Source: Mesostigma viride
Taxonomy: Eukaryota > Streptophyta > Mesostigmatophyceae > Mesostigmatales > Mesostigmataceae
NCBI GenBank assembly: GCA_009746045.1
Contig: RPFO01000246.1
Span: 2,273,269 to 2,337,268 of the forward strand
Reading direction: 5' to 3'
DNA length: 64,000 bases
A program made the translations under genes and the position numbers. How positions within the stretch are numbered: position 1 is the first letter of the stretch; every line of letters begins with the position of its first letter. Shown here piece by piece: positions 33,690 through 44,700 of this stretch. The notes beneath the pieces were generated by a model. It saw nothing but the letters and a program-made list of their open reading frames with translations, was not told the origin of the DNA and did no database searches.

Positions 33690-34810
33690 GATTGCACACG
33701 CGGGCGCTTCCCCACTGGGGGGGGCTCGTTGTCCTCTATGACCTGGGCCCACTTGGCCTTGTCCATCATCTTCTTCCAAATCACGGAGAGGCCTAGGCCC
33801 CCCATGTCCTCTACGAGCTGTTCTTTGAAGGTGCGGGCCTTGCGGCGTCTAACATCACTGGGCCCAGCCCACGTCAGGAGGTGCCGGCCAGGCTGGGCTG
33901 GTCGCAGTCCTGCGGGGGGGCCACGTGAGGTGTCTACCTGGTTGGTGCATGCGAGCTAGGTGCCCGCGTATGTAATATAGTCACTAGACGGGGATATAAT
34001 CCTCATCTGAGCTGTTCTCTACTGTTCAATGGCAGACGAGGCAGTAGTGTAGCGGCTATCCTCAGGGGCACAGGGGCAGTATACCCTCTACCTGAGGACT
34101 TTTACCCTGTATTCTAGCAATTGGCCGCGGGGCCCGTGGGGAGAAAACAGGAGCAGTGCCCCTCAGGAAGGTGCTTATCGCAGAGGGCAGCCCATTTCTC
34201 CTTGTCTATCATGCGGCGGGGCGCGGATCGAGTACAGATAGAATCGCAGAAGCCCTGCATTCTAGAGCAATTGTGTCACATAGATCCGGGTCGATCGCGC
34301 CGCGTCGGTGCGCGGGGCGCGCGCAAGTCTGCTGGCCAGTGGGTTGCGACAGGACAAGGGGACCCTGCCATAGGAGCTATAGGAGGTGTCTACCTGCATG
34401 GTTGGCCAGTCCTAAGCCCGCCCGCAGGGCCCACATTGGTATTCGATCACCTGGTCTGTGCGGGCAAGATGGCCGACAAAGAGGGGGCGGCGGTGTCGGA
34501 TCACTCGGATCGGGTATGGGTGACACTGAGAGGGAGCTCGCAGTAGAGCTCGGCCCGGGTGCGGCGCTCTTGGTAGCGGACATTCATTCATTTTGTTTAA
34601 ACTTTTGTATAATTATTTTTCTAATGAGATTAGCATGGTGCTCCGTGGCATGCCTTAATTGCGCATGACACGCAAGTACTTACTTACTTGGTAGCGGACG
34701 CCGAGGATGTGACGGAGCATTTGAGTTCACGACAGTGCGGTCAAGCTGCTTGCTCAGCGCGCCTGGTCCAGGGGACTCCACGCCTCACAGCCGTAAAGGC
34801 CGGAGGATGA
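33690..34810 (-). pseudogene. LINE reverse transcriptase, C-terminal remnant
   Basis: Minus-strand motifs appear in the family order: GLYGCEAWSPLDQ (about 34,800), MLRHILGVRYQ (about 34,700), RRPLFVGHLART (about 34,480), and RKARTFKEQLVEDMGGLGL then WKKMMDKAKWAQ (about 33,860-33,745). LYGCE-W, LR-ILGVRY, GH-AR and the TF..-W..M..-KW tail are standard landmarks past the RT domain of non-LTR retrotransposons. Frames are broken many times, and a 105-bp insertion splits it after GVRYQ. The RT catalytic domain is not in the window. Confidence 0.7.
34582..34686. mobile_element. 105-bp SINE-like insertion with 13-bp target duplication
   Basis: CTTGGTAGCGGAC occurs at 34,569-34,581 and 34,687-34,699, flanking 105 bp. 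The insert has ATTC repeats at one end and ACTT (AAGT reversed) at the other, with the ATTAGAAAAATAATTA and GCGTGTCATGCGC blocks in between. It interrupts the LINE remnant. No pol III boxes are evident, so 'SINE-like' describes size and target duplication only. Confidence 0.75.
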
Positions 34811-35720
34811 TGAGCTCTCCTTGCATGCACCGCTATAGCTCTCCGGTACAGAGCTTTTTCGCAGTTGCAGGCTGTCTAACTTGGGATGCCTTCGGACCAG
34901 GAGACCCCTATAGTCGCGAAATCATGCAAGAAGTCCTGTGTTCGAATCCAGTACCGTACCAAATCTTTCAAGTGCTGGCAGTGTTTGCCAGCCACTTGCC
35001 ATCCGTTTGCCAGCAGACAGCAGTAAATGATTGACTCAAGCTACAGATCGAGCCATTGAAGCCCAATCGTTGTAATGCAAAATCATTTTGTTTTTAATTA
35101 GCTGCATACGAAAGCAAAATTGCACTGGGCATATACTTTGTCATGGCACAGCAATCAGGCATGTTCCTTACACAATTCATTATTTGGGCTTGCATGTCAC
35201 TGGTAATCATAGTGGTAACTGATGCCAGGCGTCAGTGGCATGCTGGGCGCACGAAGTGTATGAAAGTGCACAGGTGCTGCGATGCTTCTTGAGGGCGAGC
35301 CCAGTTGACTTTGGGGTTAGCAATAATTTGGTGTGGGCCTGCATCGGTGATCAGGAGCCCACGATTGTCTGGCCTTGGAGGGGTGATGGCAGCAGCAAGC
35401 GCATGTCACCTCCCATGCCCCCACAGTTGTCAAGGGTTGAAGATGACCGCTTGTTGAACGACAGCATAACCTGCACTCGGGGGTGGCACACAGGGTTGTT
35501 GCACAAAACAGCTACTTAAGGATGGGGCAACTAAACTGACACGGACTAGAAAAAGGAGCACTCACTAGCAATAGATTGATGGCCAGGCACATGTGTGATC
35601 CTTCACTGGCATCATTCGCTGTAGAGAGGCTTGCTAGCTTGACGGCAATGGTTGGCAGGCTCCAAACGCATGCACGCACGGGCATTAACCAATAACCCCA
35701 AGGGATACCAACCACTACAA
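34811..35720. other. Gap with no supported gene
   Basis: A GTTCGAATCC word at about 34,940 recalls a tRNA T-loop, but no cloverleaf forms around it. Otherwise unremarkable. Confidence 0.45.
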
Positions 35721-35726
35721 GGTGCA

Positions 35727-35960
35727 TATACGACAGGAATCTCCGCGCAACAGAAGGCTAATTCGACAGGTATCTCCGCGTAACGGAAGGCTAATAAGAC
35801 AGGTATCTACGCGTAACGAAAGGCTAATAAGACAGGTATCTACGCGTAACGGAAGGCTAATAAGACAGGTATCTCCACGTAACAGAAGGCTAATAAGACA
35901 GGTATCTACGCGTAACAGAAGGCTAATAAGACATGTATCTCCGCGTAACAGAGGGCTATC
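35727..35960. repeat. 33-bp tandem repeat, ~7 copies
   Basis: Unit around GACAGGTATCTACGCGTAAC then GGAAGGCTAATAA. It lies past the 36,088 stop of the golgin-like gene, in its 3' UTR or flank. It has the same 33-bp period as the repeat inside that gene's last exon but an unrelated sequence. Confidence 0.85.
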
Positions 35961-36087
35961 TCCTGACACCCCCAAGGCTGCTTCACCATTCATCAGTCAA
36001 ACGCCTCGCCACTTATCGGGCATGCCCCACCATGGCGTGCAGCAGCACCAGGAAACATTCCTAAACCTATGTTGAAGATACCTAACC

Positions 36088-38653
36088 TCACCCCAATGTT
36101 AAACATGGGTGCATTAGTGTACAACTCACCATGATGTGCAGCAGCATCCAGACACAAACCACCATGACATGCAGCAGCATCCAGGCACAACCCACCATCA
36201 CGTGCAGCAGCATCCGGGCACAACCCACCATCACGTGCAGCAGCATCCAGACACAACCCACCACGATGTGCAGCAGCATCCAGGCACAACTCACCATGAC
36301 GTGCAGCAGCATCCAGGCACAACCCACCATCACGTGCAGCAGCATCCAGACACAACCCACCATGACGTGCAGCAGCATCCAGGCACAACTCACCATGACG
36401 TGCAGCAGCATCCAGACACAACCCACAATGACATGCAGCAGGATCCAGACACAACCCACCATCAAGTGCAGCAGCATCCAGGCACAACCCACCATCGCAT
36501 GCACCATGACGTGCAGCAGCATCCAGGCACAACCCACCATCACATGCAGCAGCACGAGATACACCAGGAGCAGCGCGCTTCGGCTGGATATGCGGCCCCG
36601 CAGCATCGCGCCCACACCCCCTGATGCCGATGACGACGACGATGATGTCAGCGACGCCAGCTCTGTGTTGGCCATGAGGCCGCGCTGGAGAGACTCGGCG
36701 CCGCTCCATAAATAGCCCAGCCAGTCGGCGAGCACGCCTAACAAGCCTTGCTGCGGCTGGTGCCACCGGCCCAGAACGCCGAAACTGGCGTCTGACCCCG
36801 TCCCGCGCTGCGCCCCTTTTGGCAGCAGCTCCTTAAGGCCCCGCTTGGTGGCGGACGCGATAGCAAGGCCGACCGACTGGGGTGAGGGGATAGCGGCACA
36901 CGGGAGCGAGACACAGATGTCAGACATCGGGCGATGCAAACGACTAGGAAGACAGTTACAAGGAAAGAACATGAAGTTGATGGTGAGGCAAGGCTCCTTG
37001 ACAGCTCGTTAATGTCACACCCGCGCTTGGGGACGAAACCAGCATTTTTAATGTACCTTCCGACCCAATTCTTCAAGTCCCGTTCACGCTCATGGGGGTC
37101 TGAACACCAACCGTTGGGCCCGTCCATTCACGCGTGATGGACCGTGTTCCCCGATTCCCAATCGGAGCCGGCGCAGCGCCCGCGTTTTGGCCGGGCAAGA
37201 CCAATGTCGGCTTGTCCCTTACCTCGGTCGTGGACAAGGTAGGAATAAGGAAAATAGGTGTGAATCCTGAAAACGGCCCAGGCCGTACCAACGCATGGTA
37301 CCGACATCCGTAGCCAACCGTACCCATTCCGTCACACGGCCTGTAGTATTACGGGTGAGTTGAAAGTAATTGGAAACGCTGCCTACGGGTAAGTTGAAAG
37401 TAATTGGAAACGCTGCCTGCAATTGGTCGGGACAGAAATGTTTTGCAACGAAAGCCACCCCAAACAAATTGGGACACGTGGCACCAGACACCTTAGAAAA
37501 AACTAGGTTCCCGGCCATCAAGCGTGTATGTGACCTGGATTCTTTGGGTGAACTGCGAAATCCCGTTGCTGCACCGCATGCACAGAGTGAGTGAATGGAT
37601 GGTCTACGGGATCCTCGTATTCGTCATGTTTGCACCCAAACATCTGCCACGTGGCACCGGCGTTGCGCTAAGCCTTTGAAAGCCACGCCAGCATGAAAGG
37701 GACGGGCGCCAGTTGTCAGGACATCATGCATGTGAAAGGGATGGATGTGTCCTCCCAACCAATGCCAGTTCCGACAGAGAATGGTGCAGGAAGGGAAGCA
37801 ATCGGGCCAGTAACTGCAGATCGACGATGACCCCCCCCAAGGATGAATTAATAAACACGTAGACTGACGAAGCACGGCGGTCGTGGCACAGCAAGGAGCA
37901 CCCAAGGAAGAAGCAGAAGCGTATTCACCAGGAGACAAGCAACAGCGACGCCAGTAGAATTTATGATCACAAAAGCACACAAACTACGAATTCTTCCTGG
38001 ACCCATGGATCTGGTGGATACCCACACGCGCCCTGCAACAACAATAAGATATAAACGAAAAAAGATAAGATATTAAAGATAAAAGATAAAAGATAAAAGA
38101 TGAAAGATAAAAGATAAAAGATAAAAGATGAAAGATGAACGATACCACCGCGTAAAAGATGTCAGCATCCATCTGCAGGGCCCCTAATTTCCCAGACCCC
38201 CGACCTCAGTGTCCCCTCTACCCCTCCCCAAAGCCCACCACACCGTTCCGGCTGCCCCTCCCCAGACCCCACCTCTGCGTTCCCGCTGCGCAGCTGTTCG
38301 TGCCAGGTCAGTCGCTCCTCGCGGACACCGTCCAGCCCCATGCCCTCGAGCACGTGCGCCCGGGGGGCCGACGCCGCTGCTGCCGCCTGCGCACGCTGCT
38401 GCGCCTGGTTGGCACAGGGGCGCGCAAGCATGCAGTCCACGCGGGGGGCAAGGGCACGCATGCATGCATGGAGTAAGTGCGGGATCAGGTAAGCGTTTGC
38501 TTCTGATGCGTGAGGACTAACGTACGTGTACGTGTGTGTGTGTTGTCACTATAGTGTAGTACATTAGTGTGTCTGCATGTGCGCGCGCGTGTGCGTGTGT
38601 GCGTGAGTGCGCGTGCGCGCGCGCGCGCTTGTGTGTGTGTGTGTGTGTGTGTT

Positions 38654-38703
<50 letters not shown>

Positions 38704-38704
38704 T

Positions 38705-38752
<48 letters not shown>

Positions 38753-41700
38753 TGTGTGTTTGTGTGTGCTTGTCCAAGTCCAGTCTTGGACTGGCATGGC
38801 TTGGCCACCATCACACAAACATCTGCCGCTGTATCAGAAGCCCCAAAGCCAACGAGCAACCAAGCAGCCCTGCACAAGCTGTGCACGGTGACGCTGGGGG
38901 CAGCATCTGTGGTTGTTACGACGGGCACAAACGCTGGGGGCAGCATATGTGGTTGTTACGACGGGCACAAACGCTGGGGGCAGCATCTGTGGTTGTTACA
39001 ACGGGCACAAACGCTGGGGGCAGCATCTGTGGTTGTTACGACGGGCACAAACGCTGGGGGCAGCATCTGTGGTTGTTACGACGGGCACAAACGCTGGGGG
39101 CAGCATCTGTGGTTGTTGCGACGGGCACAAACGCTGGGGGCAGCATCTGTGGTGGTTACGACGGGCACAAACGCTGGGGGCAGCATCTGTGGTTGTTGCG
39201 ACGGGCACAAACGCTGGGGGCAGCATATGTGGTTGTTGCGGCGGGCACAAACGCTGGGGGCAGCATCTGTGGCTGTTACGACGGGCACAAACGCTGGGGG
39301 CAGCATCTGTGGTTGTTACGACGGGCACAAACGCTGGGGGCAGCATCTGTGGTTGTTACGACGGGCACAAACGCTGGGGGCAGCATCTGTGGTTGTTACG
39401 ATGGGCACAAACGCTGGGGGCAGCATCTGTGGTTGTTACAACGGGCACAAACGCTGGGGGCAGCATCTGTGGTTGTTGCGACGGGCACAAAGACCCGTCT
39501 CAAGTTGCAGCCATGACCGGCCTACTCCGCCCCTTTCCTCAACGTGTGGCACCCTGTCCAGAACAAAAGCAACGGATTCCCCAGAAGGAGGGTACCCCCA
39601 ATGCCGCTATCAAAAGTACCCACCAGTGGTGCTCACAGCTCCCCATCTTTAGCCCACAAACATGGACCATATTTAGCCCACAAACACGAACCATCTTTAG
39701 CCCATAAACGTGAACCATCTTAAGCCCACAAACATGGGCCATCTAAAACCCACAAACATCGACCACCATCACCCTATAAATATTGACCGACTTTGGCCCA
39801 CAAACACCACCCATCTCTAACCCATCACCATCAGCCACCTTAAACCCATCAACGTCACCCATGCAGTGCGTCCGCACCCACCTCCTGTGCCGCGGCCTCT
39901 GCCTTGTCCGCCCTCTTCCGCTGCTCCTCGGCGCGCTGCTCCGCTTCCGCCAGCCGCAACCGCAGGTCCGATGCCGCCTGATGCGCGCCCGCCAGCTCGT
40001 CGCCGGAAACAGATGTGTGCGACTGTGCCTGCAGCGCCAACACCTGGCAACATAGTTGGGCAGGCGGGTGGGTGGATGCGCGAGCATGGTGGGTGAGCAC
40101 AAGGCACCAGTCGATACCTCGCGGAGGCCACCATCGGGACATGCACCCTCAAGACAACAGAACCACCAATACCTGCACCCTGCTTCAAGACAACAGCACT
40201 ACCGATACCTGCACCCTGCTTCGAGACAGAAGGCATGGGGGCGACCGCACGTGGATGGCCCCATGCCGGTCCACAGCGCACACGACGAGTCACGGGACGC
40301 GTAGAGACGGGGGACATTGTGACTCCGCAAGCGGTGAGCTCTTCGTGACTGCTCCGGGCAAGCTCGTCTTCCAAGATAACATCACACACGACAGGCGTCG
40401 CATCCATGGCGCGAGGTCACCTGGCAACCCTCGACCCTCCCCCCTCCCCCCTCCCCCTCCCCCCCCCCTCCCCCCCCCCCTCCCCCTCCCTCCCCCTCCC
40501 CCTCCCCCTCCCCCTCCCCCCCCTCCCCCTCCCCCCTCCCCCTCCCCCTCCCTCCCCTCCCCGGTCCCCCCCTCCCCCTCCCCCTCCCCCCCCCCCCTCC
40601 CCCCTCCCCCTCCCCCTCCCCCTCCCTCCCCCTCCCCCCTCCCCCCCCCCTCCCCCCTCCCCCTCCCCCCTCCCCCCTCCCCCTCCCCCCTCCCCCTCCC
40701 CCTCCCCCTCCCCCATCCCCCGTCCCCCCCCCCCTCAACCATGAACTGGGACCAGAGAATCCAACGCACGTGGCCCAAGGGGAGGATACCCCACCACCAC
40801 GGCGGCGGCGCGGCTCTGCTCCGCCAGCGAGGCGCTACCGATCAAGTGATACCAACGATTACGATGTGATCATCATAAACACATGGCCCAAGTGATACCA
40901 ACGATTACGATGTGATCATCATAAACACATGGCCCAAGTGATACCAACGATTACGATGTGATCATCATAAACACATGGCCCAAGTGATACCAACGATTAC
41001 GATGTGATCATCATAAACACATGGCCCAAGTGATACCAACGATTACGATGTGATCATCATAAACACATGGCCCAAGTGATACCAACGATTACGATGTGAT
41101 CATCATAAACACATGGCCCAAGTGATACCAACGATTACGATGTGATCATCATAAACACATGGCCCAAGTGATACCAACGATTACGATATAACTACCAAAG
41201 TTTGATACCATACACTGCGAAAACCATACATCCGACGTCGAGGGGGTACCCCACCGTGGCGGCATCACGGCTCTGCTCTGCGTGCGCCAGCTGCGAGCTG
41301 AGCTCCTGCACTTGCGCCCGCCACCGCTCGGCCGCCTGCTGCGCCTCGTGTCGCGCCGCCTTGAGCTGCGCCTGCGCCAACTCTGTTGCCGCCACCAGCT
41401 GCTGGATCTGTGGCCACCGGCCCGGCGACCGCCCCCATCACCCCACCCGTGTGGTTGCGATGCATGTGGCATGGAAAAAGAGACAATTGAGGGACCAATT
41501 TACGACATTTATGCAAAATCACGTTTGAATACAACTTTGGCATATTCAACTTTGGTGTATTCACATAATAGTATTAATACAACAATACGGAAAACAAAAT
41601 TAGTATAATTAAAAAATACATCAAAACATAGTAGTCATACCACAAGGTGGGTGAATGAGAGCGGACAGCGAAGGCGCTGGCAGTCCGCATGGCAGGTTGC

Positions 41701-44700
41701 CCCGCGCACAAGCGTGGCGCCTACGGCATCAGGCTATGCCCGTGTGCAACATGGGGCACTGGGCCATGCCTGTGCGTCATTCGCTACCATGGGGTCGGCA
41801 TGCTCCACATGATGCCCCCCGCTGTTCTGTGGTTCATGCTCGTTGATTGGTTCGCCAACAAGACATGAGCTCGCTGTGGGACACGCGTTGCCGTGGGACC
41901 AAAACGAGACAGGAGGGACAGAAGAGGGTGGCTGCGTCACCACTTTCCACAGTCCACCCAATACATGCCAGAAGTCCACCCAATACAAGCCACCCTCCAT
42001 CAGCCACCCTACATGAACCACGCTAAATGCCACCCATAACAGGTCACCCAGACATCCTGGGTCTATGAACTAACACAGAGCGCTACCTCCCTCCCCCTCC
42101 TTACCTTGTCCTCTGCCGCCCTCAACTCTTTATCCCTCGACGCCGCCTCCTCAGCCCTTTCTGCTGCCGCCCGCTCCGCCTCCGCCCCCCTCTCCCTGAG
42201 GGTGTCGCGCTCGGCCACGGTCTCCGCTAGCGTCTGCAACGCTGCGTCCCTCGCGGCACGCGCGGCCCTGGCCGCGTCCTCGTACTCTACTGCTAGCGCC
42301 GCAGCGCCCGCCTCCTGCTCTCGCAGCTCGCCCTCCAGCTCCTGCCGAGGATGAGAAGCCGCGTGGTGGCATTATCGCGGGTGGCGGTGATGCGGGTGCA
42401 GGGAGGTGGGCAACTCGGGGCTTTATAAAGGGGTTGATGGCAATTTGGATTGGGGGCATCAATGCCATGAGGGTTGATTGGTACCACGTGTCGATGCTCC
42501 TGTGTCCATGGTGTGTCCATAGTGTGTCCATAGTGCCTCCATAGTGTGTCCATAGTGCCTCCATTGGTGTTGTTGGTGTGGGAAGGGGGGCGGATGCCAT
42601 GAGCTGGGAGCTTCCTGTCGGGGATTTCATGGGAGGGAGAGAACGCCGGTACGTGGGACCACTCTCATCAGCCTTACGGCGGGCCCGCAAGACGATCGGC
42701 CACATGCTCTTAATGAGGATCGTGCACACCCATCCATCCCCATCGGCTAGCAACAGGCTGTGTAGAGCTGTAGAGCTGCACGGCTGAACACGGGCCACTA
42801 GCTAGTGGAAAGAGAGTATGCAGTGAGGCGGCTTTGCAATGGTATTAACCCCAGGGTGTACCTTGAGGGAAGCCACCTGTAGCTGCAGCTGCTCCCGCTC
42901 CGCCTCCCACTCCTGCTCGCACACGCAACGGGGGCATGCGTACAGCGTAGGCGGGTCAGGGAAGCCGTGGATCCCGATGTGGGGTGGGCGGTGGGCCGGC
43001 AAACTTGCGGCGGCAGCTCACACATGATGCGGGCCAGCAAGCACAAGCATGGGCTGTGCGAAACGTGGCCATTACACGCCACCTGTCCTCTTGCCAGCCG
43101 GTACACGAGCTGAGGTATAAGAGCAGCGCAGTACTTGCCCTTAATACTGGGTGGACATGTTGGCTGGTCCACAATACTGGAATTGACACCACATGGGAGA
43201 TGATACTAGCAACATGGGGAGGCCATCCTAGCCACCAATACATATTATTCTTAAACCACCAATGCTTGCTATTTATAGATGAGACCCATTCACGAAACCA
43301 GCCCCAGCGAAACCGGGTACCCCTCTTGTCCCGCTACATGAAGTACCTGTGAAGTTTTGACAGACGCATCCTAAAGACTGCCCCAACACTTCGGAGCACA
43401 CATTGAAAGCAAGGGATAACCAACCTGTATTTGCTAGCTGTCTGTCCCCTATGCAGAGTGCAGCCCCCCAAAAGTGCTTCAAAGGATGCCCTGCATGCTT
43501 TGATGGCCAGCATTGCACCCTCTGCGCACAACCGCATGTAACACCATGCAAATACACCAAGCTCTAAAATGGGAGCACAGATACTTCAACGCGGTGGCCC
43601 TGCAAAGCTATAGAGCAGAGGCAGCCACAACCTCACTCGCGCCATCTGACCGCGTGCTGTGGTCCAGGGCACAGTCGCCTAGCAGAGCGCTTGCTGCAGT
43701 ATATGTAAGTGCTACTGGCAGCTTGCACCCTCAACAATCATTAACATCCGCACCTCCACCAGCTACTGCCATCCGCACCTGCTTCATCTTCTCAACGGCC
43801 GCCTTCACGGCAGTGTTGAACGAGCGTGCCCTGCGCTCTGCTTCTGCTTTCATCCGCCCAAGCTCCGCGTTGGTAGCCACCTGCGCCTCCTCCAGCACCG
43901 CCAGGGACGCCTGCGAAGGACGATGGAGAAACGCGGGGAGCAGAAGTGGTGCCATGAGAAAGAACTTGCGGCAGAGATACAGCAGAACTAGTGATACAGG
44001 AAAGAACAAATACATTCTGAACGTCTGTCTCTTCCCCATGAGACAAACGAGCCAGTGATAACGATGATGCATAAGACGATGCTCCTTCTGCATGTGGTCA
44101 ACGTCCATTCACTTTCTCCACCCCCCTCCCCCTCCCCCTCCCCCTCCCCCTCCCCTCCCCCTCCCCCTCCCCCTCCCCCTCCCCCTGACCCTGACCCTGC
44201 CCTCCCCCCTCCCCTCCCCCTCCCCCTCCCCCTCCCCCTCCCCCTCCCCCTGACCCTGACCCTGACCCTGCCCTCCCCCCTCTCCCCCCCCCTCTCCCCT
44301 TCCCCTTCCCCTTCCCCCCCAACCTCCTCCACACCTTTAGCTCGCGCGCCACCTCCTCCGCTGCCAGCGCCCGCATCTCCGCATCCTTGGCCTGCTTGGC
44401 ACGCTTCTTGGCGTCTGCAGCAGATGCCAGCAGTTGCAAGTTGAGCTGGGGGGGGGCAGGCCGCGGTTTGGGGGGCACCGCGTGAGGGAAGGGGAGGGCA
44501 CAACGCGGGGGGAGGGGGGGGGCGCAACGAAGGGAGGGGGGGGGGCACCGCGTAAGGGAAGGGGAGGGCACAACGCGAGGGGAGGGAGGGGGGCGCAACG
44601 AGGGGAGGGGGGGGGCACCGCGTAAGGGAAGGGGAGGGGACAACGCGGGGGGAGGGGGGGAGGCGCCATGAGGGGAGGGGGGGGGATGTTTGGCGGGCAC

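Noticed and set aside
34900-34990. tRNA-like GTTCGAATCC word
   Set aside because: T-stem pairing fails and no matching acceptor, D or anticodon arms are found.
36131-36715. Plus-strand Gln/Thr-His repeat proteins over the 33-bp array
   Set aside because: The minus-strand frame is continuous with a spliced coding gene and its membrane segment; the plus frames have no context.
38567-39707. Long open frames over the 40-bp repeat
   Set aside because: The repeat opens several frames at once. The segment lies in an intron between two in-phase golgin-like exons on the other strand.
44187-44272. CCCTGA runs as internal telomere repeats
   Set aside because: Too short, embedded in a CCCCCT tract, and not the expected CCCTAAA-type telomere unit.
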